Shown: positions 1 to 9,600 of the stretch, piece by piece
How positions within the stretch are numbered: position 1 is the stretch's first letter
Layout: each line of letters starts with the position of its first letter
NCBI GenBank assembly: GCA_027596945.1
Contig: JADGJH010000815.1
Location: 1 to 10,261 of the forward strand
Length of the DNA stretch: 10,261 nt
Direction: 5' to 3'
Source: Physocladia obscura
Lineage: Eukaryota; Chytridiomycota; Chytridiomycetes; Chytridiales; Chytriomycetaceae
Translations under genes and position numbers: made by a program
The notes under the pieces: model-generated
What the model was told of the DNA's origin: nothing
What the model saw: only the letters and a program-made list of their open reading frames with translations
Databases searched by the model: none

Positions 1-525
1 CATTTAAATTTTTGTGATATTTTCATAGCTAAACACAGAACTTTCTTAATCGCGTTCAGATTTATGAGTGCCTTTTAAAATGCCAATCCATCAAAAAAAA
101 AAAAAAAAGAACAAAAGAAAGTAGTTGCAGTATAAATAAAAATGATAGCATTGTTTAATTTTATTAAGAGTTTACTTTAAAACAAACCGATGTTTCAATT
201 TTATAAAACTTAAAACGGGTACTACTATAACAATTAATCTAAAATAAAATAAGGTACACTTTGGGTTATTGAACAAGCTCGTTCCAAGAAAATTTCCGAT
301 CAGCAGACAGAAATTTTGATATCCCCAATCAAAGTTCTCAACAGGTAGCCAAGCTTTTCCACAATATTTTAACAAAGTCCAATCATACCCGAAACTCAAA
401 ATATTTATACATGCAAAAAGAAATTTTGTAATGACAAGTTTTCCACTTTTTTTAAATGTCTTTCAAATGTTGGTATGATCAACTGACTTGCTTGATTTCA
501 CGAAAAATTCACGTTCATGTAAGAG
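1..525. other. AT-rich upstream intergenic region
   Basis: I see no supportable gene here. The stretch is strongly AT-rich, with an A-run near 94-108 and a TATAAATA string at 131-138. A minus-strand frame is open from 399 to 172 and an overlapping plus frame is open over about 250-430. Neither has a recognisable motif or convincing gene structure. The region probably contains the upstream control sequence of the swollenin gene that starts at 586. Confidence 0.6.
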
Positions 526-534
526 TATAAAATA
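526..534 (+). promoter_or_regulatory. Probable TATA box of the swollenin gene
   Basis: The string TATAAAATA lies 60 to 52 bases before the swollenin start codon. A TATA box usually sets transcription start about 25-35 bases downstream, which would be near 555-565 and give a very short leader. This spacing matters because an out-of-frame ATG lies at 558. The role is inferred from position and sequence only. Confidence 0.5.
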
Positions 535-585
535 AGAAATTTAATTTTTTAAGTCAGATGAAGAGAAAAAAAAAAAGAAAAAAGA

Positions 586-2671
586 ATGAAGTTAATTGTG
601 CTTGCACTTCTTGGGTCAGTGTCGGTTCTTGCTCAAAGTTGCTCGAGTATTTACGGGCAGTGCGGTGGATCTATATGGACTGGTGCGACCTGTTGTGCTA
701 CAGGATCGTATTGCTCATTCGTCAACCCGTATTACTCTCAATGTATTGCAGGATCTGCGGTTGGTGTTTATTTAGTCTTTTTTTGTGTTTTTTAATTTTT
801 TTTCACATGCTTCTTGGTTATGAAGACTGGATCCAGTGCCACAACCACCACAAAATCGACAGCGTCAACAGCAACAACAACGGCAACAACAACGACTGCT
901 ACCACAAAAACTGCTGCTACTACTACTACTGCTACTACTACTACTACAACTCCAACGACGAAAACATCAACAGCAACTTCGACGAAAACAGTTGCTTCAA
1001 CAACTACAGCAACTACTCCTTCAACAACTACAGCATCTACTCCTTCAACAACCACAATAACAACCGCAGGAATAACTTTAACAAGTTCTACTGCAACCCC
1101 GACAAATTGCGCCGCCCTATATGCGCAGTGTGGAGGCAGTGGATGGACTGGTGCAACTTGCTGTGTTTCTGGAAGCTATTGTAACGTCACGAACATTTCC
1201 TACTCTCAATGCATTCTTGGAACTGCGGTTAGCTGTTTTATTCCAATTGTCAACTTTTTCAATTTATTTCTTGATTTTCATTCAGCCTACTGGAACTTCG
1301 GCAACAACAGCTGCTGTTGGAACACTCTCTGGAATTATCAGCTCAACAACCACTTTTGGTGCATCAACACGAACTCAAGACTCATATCCAACACCAACAT
1401 CAACGCCTTGTGCTGCCGGAAACTGGGTTCTTGAAGACAATGTTTGCGTTCCGCAATACTGTAGCAACGATAATACTTCCGCAGATTGTTCCGGTTGTGG
1501 AGGATCCGGCAACGCATTGTGTGTTTCGCCTCCGAGCGAAACTGGAAAATCTGGAGACATTTATGATATTGTTAATTCGGTTTCAAATAACGAATCTTTC
1601 CATTATAGCGTAAGTCTTTAAGTTTTAGATATCTTCATATGATTTTTTCTAAATAAAACATGTGCACCAAAACCTCAGCGGTCAACTCATTTTGGCTTGA
1701 CTTACGGTGGAGCGTGTGGATTCGGGTTGTATGGTCTTTGCAGTAATCAAGTAAACTTAACAGCTTCAGGACTTGAGAGTGTGTGCGGTCCATTTTGCAC
1801 AGCATATCCACAACTTTGTGCAGATCCATCTAATACTTCTCTCAGAGGAAACTTTGCTGCGCCGTGAGAATTTTATTTTTCATTTTTCATTTTAATTATC
1901 TATTTGCTCAATTATTTGTTTAGGAACGGAAACTATTATACGCAATTCAAGGCAAACTTGGGCGGCAGTAGCCTCGATAACTACTTATCGTGTGGCGAAT
2001 GTTATGAGCTGATCCAAACTAAACCAGATGGTACCGATTATGCTGTCAACGAGACCGGATATACTGTGCCAATCACATTGGAAATTGTTGATTCTTGTCC
2101 TTGTGATGCAAACTCCAAATGGTGCTGTGGACCAGGTTATGATCACTGCGGTGAAGTCTCTGATTTCAAATACGGTTGCCCACTCCCGAATGGCTCTATT
2201 CACTTGGATTTAAGCGATTTTGCAATGGCACGTTTGCAAACCGGTAATCCTAACGGCGGATTAGTTGCTGGAGTCATTCCCACGCGATACAAACGCATTC
2301 CATGCCCAAAACCCGGAAACGTCTACATGTGGCTTCGCAGTGGAGGCGGTCCATACTATTTCGCCATGTCAATTGTGAACGTTGCTGGAATTGGCGCACT
2401 GGCCAATGTTGAAATTTCTCCTGACAATGGTCTCACTTGGATTAGTATGCTTCACGATCCAAACTATACCGAGGCGCGCCCGCAGGAGCGGTACGGTTCG
2501 TGGACCATTCCACAAGGTTCTGGACCATTTAATCCGCCTATTGCAATGCGCGTGACTTCGGCAACTGGGGAACAGTATATTAATGCAAATGCTATTACGT
2601 CGTTTGCTGTTCCTGCCAATTTAGATCCAAACTTTTACTACATTGATCTTGGATTCCAGTTTACAAAATGA
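586..2671 (+). CDS. swo1: Swollenin (expansin-like protein) with two CBM1 modules, five exons
   Basis: Secreted cellulose-loosening protein; swollenins disrupt cellulose packing and assist cellulases. Proposed exons are 586-759, 826-1227, 1286-1609, 1679-1863 and 1924-2671, joining in frame to 610 residues. The order is: signal peptide 1-16 (cleavage after VLA), CBM1 17-53, Thr-rich linker 59-151, CBM1 152-187, Ser/Thr linker 193-233, Cys-rich segment from 234, then the expansin-like core from about 297 to the end. The core has the swollenin-type motifs [26 protein letters not shown] (383-388), IVDSCPC (416-422) and IHLDLSD (HLD 455-457), and a C-terminal beta-domain with [14 protein letters not shown]. 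As I recall Trichoderma swollenin (about 475 residues, one CBM1), the core is very close to it; the extra length here is the second CBM1 and linkers. The start ATG has A at -3 and opens directly into the signal peptide. Introns 1-3 are phase 0 and intron 4 is phase 2. No AATAAA follows closely. Confidence 0.94.
634..744 (+). other. First CBM1 (fungal cellulose-binding) module
   Basis: Residues 17-53 begin directly after the predicted signal peptide. The module shows the CBM1 pattern YGQCGG, then W-TGATCC, then GSYC and NPYYSQC. The aromatic residues that form the flat cellulose-binding face in CBM1 are all present: Tyr23, Trp31, Tyr49 and Tyr50. The disulfide cysteines are also intact, so this copy should bind crystalline cellulose. 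Confidence 0.95.
826..1104 (+). repeat. Thr-codon repeat encoding the linker between the CBM1 modules
   Basis: This is a run of ACN (Thr) codons with interspersed Ala, Ser, Lys and Pro, about 93 residues (59-151). Fungal cellulases and swollenins carry Ser/Thr/Pro-rich, heavily O-glycosylated linkers of this kind between the binding module and the main domain. The DNA is an imperfect trinucleotide repeat mixing ACA, ACT and ACG, so its length may vary between strains. The third-position mixture suggests selection for Thr rather than a recent simple-repeat expansion. Confidence 0.85.
1105..1212 (+). other. Second CBM1 module
   Basis: Residues 152-187 repeat the CBM1 pattern: [15 protein letters not shown], then GSYC and NISYSQC. 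It is about two-thirds identical to the first copy. The difference most likely to matter is in the last motif, where NPYYSQC is replaced by NISYSQC. One of the paired tyrosines of the binding face is therefore a serine, while the Trp and the last Tyr remain. Weaker or altered binding than the first module is an inference. The NVT and NIS triplets are possible N-glycosylation sites. Confidence 0.93.
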
Positions 2672-3172
2672 CGTACTTGAAATACGCAACATATTGAAGA
2701 GTAAATATTTTTTTTGTTGGATGGGGACAATACCGAAAAAAAAAAATTTATTTAGACAAATTTTCATGAAAATTTTATTCTACAACGCACACTTCTAATT
2801 CCGATTCTGCAGAATAACAGCTGATAAACATTGATAGTTTTTTCTGTATTTATCAAAAAGCAAAAACACAAAATTTTTGTTTAATGTAATATGGGTAGTT
2901 TGTTGTTAGGCATACTAAAAGTGAGCTATGCAGAGCTCCAAAGCTCTCAATCTGGTGAGAAGTATTGCATGGTGCGCTGTAGTGTGCTAGTGAGGCATTC
3001 ATTGGGAAGAAGTGCTTACAAAAGTTGCCATTTGTGGATGTAAAATGTATCAGAACTGGAGCTATTATACTTGGCATGCCAAATTCTAACGCACAACTGT
3101 AATTTTGTTTAATTTTTTGTTTGCAAATTTTTGACCATACTTATTATCATTTATTTATCAACAAAATTTTCG
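2672..3172. other. Intergenic region after swollenin, with a short coding-like patch
   Basis: Bases 2672-2890 are AT-rich 3' flank with A and T runs and no canonical AATAAA on the plus strand. From about 2890 to 3102 the composition becomes more balanced. Two overlapping plus frames are open there: ATG 2891 to stop 3041 (50 codons), and 2983 to stop 3100. The second contains TGAIILGMPNSN. A small inverted repeat, AGAGCT-CCAA-AGCTCT, lies at 2932-2947. Bases 3103-3172 are T-rich and end in TTTTCGCAG at 3175, which looks like a splice acceptor. No identified gene. Confidence 0.45.
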
Positions 3173-3478
3173 CAGCAATGCCTTGAGTCAGTCAAGAAAT
3201 CTGAAACAGGCTCGACTTGGATAGACATTGACTTGAACAGTTCTTAAACACAGCAGAGCGGCAATTCTTTTCATACTCGTCCTGAGTACCACTCAAAGAA
3301 TGTTTTGCCGCAGAACAACTTCGTTCTCTGGAAGACTAAGGCAGGCGTTATTGAGGGCTCTTGCAAACATGGTGTCCATCTTTATCTCATTGTTAAAAGA
3401 ACCCTTCCTGCCAATTGGTTGACAATCTCTGCCAGATCGTACACGCAATTGGCCCAGCCGATCAACCAAAGCTTCTGA
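3173..3478 (+). pseudogene. Possible coding relic, family unknown
   Basis: One plus frame runs from an acceptor-like TTTTCGCAG (ending 3175) to TGA at 3476-3478, interrupted only by TAA at 3245-3247. Before the stop it reads like protein (STWIDIDLNSS); after it come 76 open codons without an ATG (NNFVLWKTKAGVIEG, later LPANWLTISARSYTQ). Composition is much less AT-rich than its flanks, and Trp and Cys codons are used, which argues against random AT-rich sequence. The same codon register on the minus strand is open from 3478 down to 3295, so the true strand is uncertain. I recognise no family. It could be a degenerated gene end, an exon of an unrecognised gene, or chance. Confidence 0.35.
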
Positions 3479-3555
3479 TTCTTTAGGAGAATCGAATTAA
3501 AAAAAATAATTTTTAATTCAAGAGAAGAGTTAGTTATTCAATCAATCTATTGCAA

Positions 3556-3561
3556 TTTATT
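3556..3561 (-). terminator. Probable poly(A) signal of the large minus-strand gene
   Basis: TTTATT on the plus strand reads AATAAA on the minus strand, 61 bases after the stop codon of the gene ending at 3622. This is a normal position for a eukaryotic polyadenylation signal. It also places the transcript end inside the intergenic gap, clear of the swollenin gene. Confidence 0.5.
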
Positions 3562-3621
3562 GTTGCTTCAATCTCCAATTTATGGGCCAATGCATAAAAA
3601 AATGTAAAAGAAAATAATAAA

Positions 3622-6600
3622 TCAGTGAGTTCGCTCTCGTCGAGAACCAGCACTACCACTACCAGCAGTTTTCGCAGCTCTTCGCTGCTGGTCAACCGCC
3701 GCAAATTGATCGTTTCTAGCTACAGCACCGCCATCACTTGAATCATCGCCAGAATCAGAAGTAGTAGAAGATTTCGACTTCCCCTGTTCTCTGTGTCCAA
3801 GACTTCCACCCGCTTTTCGCTCCTCGTTCCGTCGTACCCGTGATTCGAACTGGTCCTGATTCTGTGGTCTTGGCAATGACTTTGAAACTGCAGGAGCAAA
3901 AGCGAGCAGCGGAGATGGCGGCACCGGTTTCTTTTTGCTTAAAATTTCAGACACATCGCTGTCGCTGTTGACTTCGCTAGAATCACTCATGGCAGAAACA
4001 ATACTTAATGTTTTTTCATTGTCTGAGAGCTTTTTTCCTTTAACTTCTTGCTGTGGAGCAGCAAGCGGTGATTTGGGTTGCGAAGTCGATGTCACAGCGT
4101 CTACGGGCTTCTTTCCGAATATCCAGCCCAGTACCCCGCGTTTCGCTGACTCAGACGTTCCCGGTACTCCTGTTGTAGTCGGCGGTGCAGGAGAACTCAA
4201 CCGGACGGGATTCGACGCAACACTACTTCGAGTGGATGTAGAAGACAGTGCCAGCGACGGTTTTCGAGGGATTGGAGAAGCGGCACCTGGTGGAGATGTG
4301 GCTCCACTGTCACTTGATTGCGATTTTTTTAAAGCTGTTCGTGCTGTTGCTGTACCCAGAGTTGGAGATATTGCTGGCGGCGGTGTGCCAGCAACTGTTT
4401 GCCACAGTTTACGTAGTGTACCAGATTTTGATTCGGTCGGTGTTGACATGCTTGATATTATGCTTTTGGTATCTTCTCCTGTTACTACAGGCGCCGGTGC
4501 AGCAAATGACGAAGAGATACTGAGTTCTGACAGGCGAGTGTTTGTGGGCGGTGTTTCAGTCAAATCGGCTCGACGAAGTGATGGCGGACTGTCGCTGGCA
4601 AGGCTAGAATTGCTTTTGTTGCTGCGGCTGTGTCGTTTCCGTGCGACAACTGCGGTAGTAGCTTTTGTATTTTGCTGTTGCTGATGTTGTCGTTTTGATT
4701 TTAGTTGATTATTTTCGGAATTTTTGTCATATTCCTCGGCTGAGTCCGACGAATCTGCACGTTTCCGCTGTTTCCGCTGTTTGTGTTGCCGCTGTTGCTG
4801 CTCAGTCGAAATTACTTTCTGGTTAGGCTGTTGCGGCTGTCGACGCTCCTCCGGCTTCGGCATCTGCGATTTCCATATGCTAGCAGCATTCTTGCCCACG
4901 AAAGTTTCCTTCCCGGGATCACCGTCACCATCATAACTGCTGCTTTCACTCCCATCAAGCAAACTTGAAGATAGACTTTCGCGATCGTTTCTTACCGAAG
5001 ATGTAAAGTCTTTCCTTTTTTGTTGCTGCTCTGGTCGACTAACATTTTTTGTTGCTGCTGTCACTAGATTCAAAGACTTTGATTTTTGCAACATGCTATT
5101 ATCATCAGAATCGTCGTCCGAGTTTCGGCGGCTCCCATATCCACTTTTATCGCCAAACACGCTTGAATATCGGCTTACACGGTCGTTTCGTCCCGGCGAA
5201 TCAGAATCGTCGCGCTTTTGTTGATGCTGTGCTGATTGATTTGGTGCTATGAATTTTGAAGTTTGCATTTGGTTAGATTGCGTCGACGGGGATGTTGATT
5301 TTTGAGCATTGCCACCACTTTTCAGAATTCTGTTTCCAATAGCGGTAGCATTATTACTTTCATCACGAATATCGTGCGCAGACTCATTATTGCCATCCTT
5401 GTCTGAATCGGCATCTCTGTAAACACTGCCATCGCCGAAAACACTGGAATATCGGCTTTCGCGGTTGTCATTTTTTCGAAGCGGCGGTGATGAAGACAAA
5501 GCTTCACGGAGCTCGTGCTTTTGCTGAGTTTTTGCGATGATTATGGCTGCTGCTGTAGGCAGTTGCTTTTTTCGCGAAGTATTCGAATTGACTAATTGCG
5601 CCTGGAAATTGCCAGTCTTTGTGGAAGCTGCCGGAGTAGGAAAGGCTTTATTCTTTTTCGATGAATCATCATCTGAATCAAAATCACTTGAATTGGATCC
5701 TGCCGGTGGTGCCTTATTTGCAGCTGAACCATTGACACCAGCATTTTCCTCTGCAGCAGTCGGTTTCTTGAAAACACCACGCAGTAGTGGAGATCCAGAC
5801 TGCGAATTATGTCGAAAGACACTCGGACCGCGACTTCGACTCCTTCCCCGGCCACGTTCTTCTTCTTCATCGTCATCATCGTAATCATACTCTGTCGAAT
5901 AAGCGTTTGTGTTTGCGTCAGATTCTGTTGTGACCGTGGGCAATGTTGGTTTTTTTCGAGAAACTGCAGAGAAATCAGGGTCGTCAGATTCCATTGTTTG
6001 GACTACAGCAAATACAGTTGAAGATTTCGCTTTTGAGATAGCTGCATTATCAATTTTTGATTTTTTCGTTACGTCAGTTAATGCTTTATTCACCTGGTTT
6101 TTTGATGGTTGACTAATTTCGTAAGCTACTGTAATATCGCTCTCGTTTTTATCAGACTTTTTCGGAGTTGAATCGGAATCATCATTGACGATAGTTTTTG
6201 AAGCTTTTGATTTCGATTGCTGTAGCTGTTGTTGTTGTTTCTGCTGGCGGCGAAAGTTTTTACCAGCTTTATTTTCGTTCGTCGATTCATCTGCCGATTC
6301 AACCTGTTTCTGTTTTCCTCCCTTTCCCTTTTTTTGAGTCGAGTTTGAGGACCGTTGTTGTGGTGGCGGCGGCAGTGTTTTTGATGACGGAGGTGTTGTC
6401 ACCGGTGTTTCTGCTCCAGTTCCTGGTGTTGTTTATTAGTTTATTTTACATATTTTTTTTCCCGGATAATCACCAACCAGAAGTATTTCCACCGTTTTTG
6501 ATCTTTTTTATCGTTGACTGTGACGATGCAAGAACTGGACTTTTCCTGTCAGGGTTCGACGGCGATATTGGAGGATTTTTTGCAATTTTCTGGTTTTGTA

Positions 6601-9600
6601 CGGTCGTTGCGGCGATTTTTAGAGCAAGCGTTGCTCCTGTCACTGTTGCTGATGATGAACCAATTTTGAGTTGTTTAGATTTCGGCAAAATAGGAGAAAA
6701 TTGTTCTTGGATTTCAGTGACTAATTTACCAGTAAGAAAAAAAAATTATAAATAATGTTAAGCTGCTCAATACATTGGGAAAAATTTACCTTCCCCTTTC
6801 TTCTTGTTCTTTTTTTCATTATCACCTTTTTCCCCATCTTCTCTATCTCCGCTCTGCTTCATCTTTCTGTCTATTTTGTTTTTCGTTTGCCCAATATCCT
6901 GTTTCTTTTTCCCACTACCCCCCCCACCAGGACCACGACGGTGCTCATCTTCATCTTCATACTCACTAGATCCCTCACCACCATCAAAATACCCACCGCT
7001 ATCATCACTATCCTCATAATACTCATCCTCATCTCTCCCACTACCGCGGCCACCACTACTTTTTTCATCACTGTCACTATCACTGCTCTGCAAGTCCGGA
7101 ACATTCGCATAGCGTCCGTGCTGTACGATTCCGGCCTCCCGCATGCGCCGTTGTATGTACCGCCGCAAGCGCGCGTCTGTTATCAGGATCACGAGAGATC
7201 GGCGTTTCGCGCGTGACAAATATTTTATTGGCAATCGTTTTCTTCTTCTCCGGCGTGATGGCGATAATCGCGATACTGATGCAGGTGATTGCAAGTTGTT
7301 ATTTTTGTCGGTGTTGTCGGGTTTTTGAGGTTTTTTTTGTGAAGGTGGGGGAAATTGTGTAGTGTTGTTTTTATCGTCTGCTTTTTTTGGTGGAAGTTTC
7401 TTTGATGGCGGCGGTGACTGTCGATGTGGAGATTCTGAATCAAAATCGGACTCTATTTCGACAGATTTCCTTCTTGCGGCAGCAATCTCTTTCTGTTTCT
7501 TTTTCTGTTTCGATACCAAAATTTGTTTACTTTCACTGTTGGAAGAATCTGAAGCCTCCGCCGCTGCCTGCGGTTCCTTCACATGTTTTGCCGCCGGCTT
7601 TTTATTATCCCTGTTATTATTGCTACTGGTATATTCATTTTTACTTGCAGACTTTCCTAACGGCGATTGCGGTTTTTCTGCGCGTTGTTTCAATGCTGCA
7701 TCCATGGACGACACTGACGATTTCCGGGCAGGAATATTCACCGAAACTTGTTGTTGCTGTTGTGGTGGTAGCGGTTGTTTTTGTTGTTGTTGTTGCTTTT
7801 TGGGTGGCGGTGCTGGTTCTTCTTCACTGCTGTCGTCGTCATCACTGTTTGGCAGAGATGGCGAACGCTGCAGCTTGTTTTTCTTTTGATCTGCTTCATT
7901 GTTAATTTCTAGCTGATTTTTTTTTTTCAGTTGCTCCAACTGCGGCTGTTTTTGTTTTTGCTTTAATTCGACTGACGCAGCGAGTTTTTCATTTTCAGAA
8001 AATTTATTTGATTGTTGCAGTTTTATTTGATCCGGGGATTGATTTCGTTGCTGCTGTTGTTTCTTATTCGGCTTCGTGTGCGCAGCCTCACTGTCGGTAG
8101 ATCCAGATGACGAACGCGAAGAATTCAGTTGATCCTTTTTTAACGATGGTTGTTGTTTTTCTTTTTGTTTGTTATTTTGCTGTCGTTGTTTCGATATTTG
8201 TTCCAATAGTATAGATTCGTCATCGCTGCTTTCATCACTACTCTCAGAAACTACAGCATCATTTTTCTTTTGCGTTTTTATCGTTCGATTTCCACGATCA
8301 GAATTTTTTTTGACATATTGTTGTTGTTTTTTCCGTCTATTACGTTCACTGTCATCATTTGAATCATCACCGTTTCCGGAATCCTCAGAAGAATCAATTG
8401 GAATTGGAGATCTTATAGTCTTTTTCTGCGGAACATTAGTTGTTCCCGCTGTTTTTCCAACGCCTCCTTCCCCATCACCTCCTTGCTTTTTCTGGTTCCG
8501 GTCAGGAAAGGTATCTTCTGCCGCATTTTTCAAATTCGCCTGCGATTTTTGAACTGCAACACTATTTTTTTTTGCTTCGTCTTCGTCATGGTTGCGTGTT
8601 CGATTCGATCGAGACGGCGTTCGCTGTGCAACCGGCAGAGATGGCGAAGGCGATGATTTGCGATTCTGATAACGTCGTGTTGTTTGTGATTGTTGTTGTA
8701 CTGATTGTTGTGGCGGTGGTGGAGGTCTTCTGGTTGTTGGTTGAACCTCTTTTTCGTCTTGTGGTTGTTGTCCTGTTGTTGTTGGTAGGGCGCGACGACT
8801 CATTCCATTAGCTTCACTTGATTTATATTTCGGTTTCGAAGACTCTATGTGTTTTTATTTCATTTTAATGCTTGAATTAAATACGACAATTAAACAAGTT
8901 TTATACCAGTATCATTCTTATTCTTTGTTTCTTCATCATAATCAGCAAACTTTCTTCGCGCAGTGCGAGCGCCAACACTTTGAGACCGCGGTCGTTCGTC
9001 TTTTGATCTGTTATTAATATGCGGAATTGCGTCGACCGAGCTTCGCATAATGCGAGCACCCTGTTTTCGAGACGATGAAGATTTCTCGGCATCTGAATCG
9101 TTGTCGTCGCTTTCTTTTGCTGCATGGCGAGGCGACCTTTGTTGTTGCCGTTGTTTTGTCTCAGAAGTGTTTTTCGGTCGGAGCGGTGTTGGCGAAGTCA
9201 CCTGTTCGAAATAATTTAATTTATAAATTAATTAATCAGAATCTTGATTGAAAGCCCAGAGAGTTTGAAACAAAGAAGTAAACTATTTTTACCCGTGATG
9301 TATCTGAATTGTTGTTGTTGTTATTTTTGTTGTTGCTGTTGTTGTTACTGTTACTGGATTTCAGTTGTTTCGCCGTCACATCAGGCGAAACATCGGGCGT
9401 GGGAACTCTGCGTGAGCGAGAATGAGAACGGTCAATCTGTCGCCGACCATCGTTGCTGGCGTTGATCTGTTGTAATAGCGCGGCACGGGACTTTCGATTT
9501 CGTTCGCGCGCTTCCTTGTCCCTGTCCCGGTTATCTCGGTTCCTTTCAGAGTCGCTGGTTGGTGAGACTGCTGTTGTGCGTGCAGGTCTTGCCGTTGCCG

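Noticed and set aside
172..399. 75-codon minus-strand frame in the upstream region
   Set aside because: It has some protein-like composition (Trp, Gly), but no motif, promoter or exon signals, and the plus strand is also open there. Too weak to call.
792..1055. Minus-strand Val/Ala-rich frame
   Set aside because: It is the antisense of the Thr-codon linker of swollenin; simple-repeat DNA opens all frames.
558..1184. Long plus-strand frame from ATG 558 (208 codons)
   Set aside because: It overlaps the swollenin exons in the wrong frame, reads through an intron, and is rich in Asn/Tyr/Cys only because it is the shifted reading of Thr codons.
2932..2947. Inverted repeat AGAGCT-CCAA-AGCTCT
   Set aside because: A six-base stem does not extend and has no U-tract or other context; it is probably chance.
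3935..4684. 249-codon plus-strand frame
   Set aside because: It lies antisense to exon 5 of the large gene, whose Ser/Thr/Pro-rich codons leave the opposite strand open. It has no recognisable domain.
6198..6755. 185-codon plus-strand hydrophobic frame resembling a membrane protein
   Set aside because: It is antisense to exons 4 and 5 and crosses both adjoining introns. Its hydrophobicity comes from reading Gln/Lys/Glu codons in reverse.
7362..7905. Plus-strand Cys/Phe/Val-rich frames
   Set aside because: They are antisense readings of Gln/Ser/Lys codons in exon 3 of the large gene.
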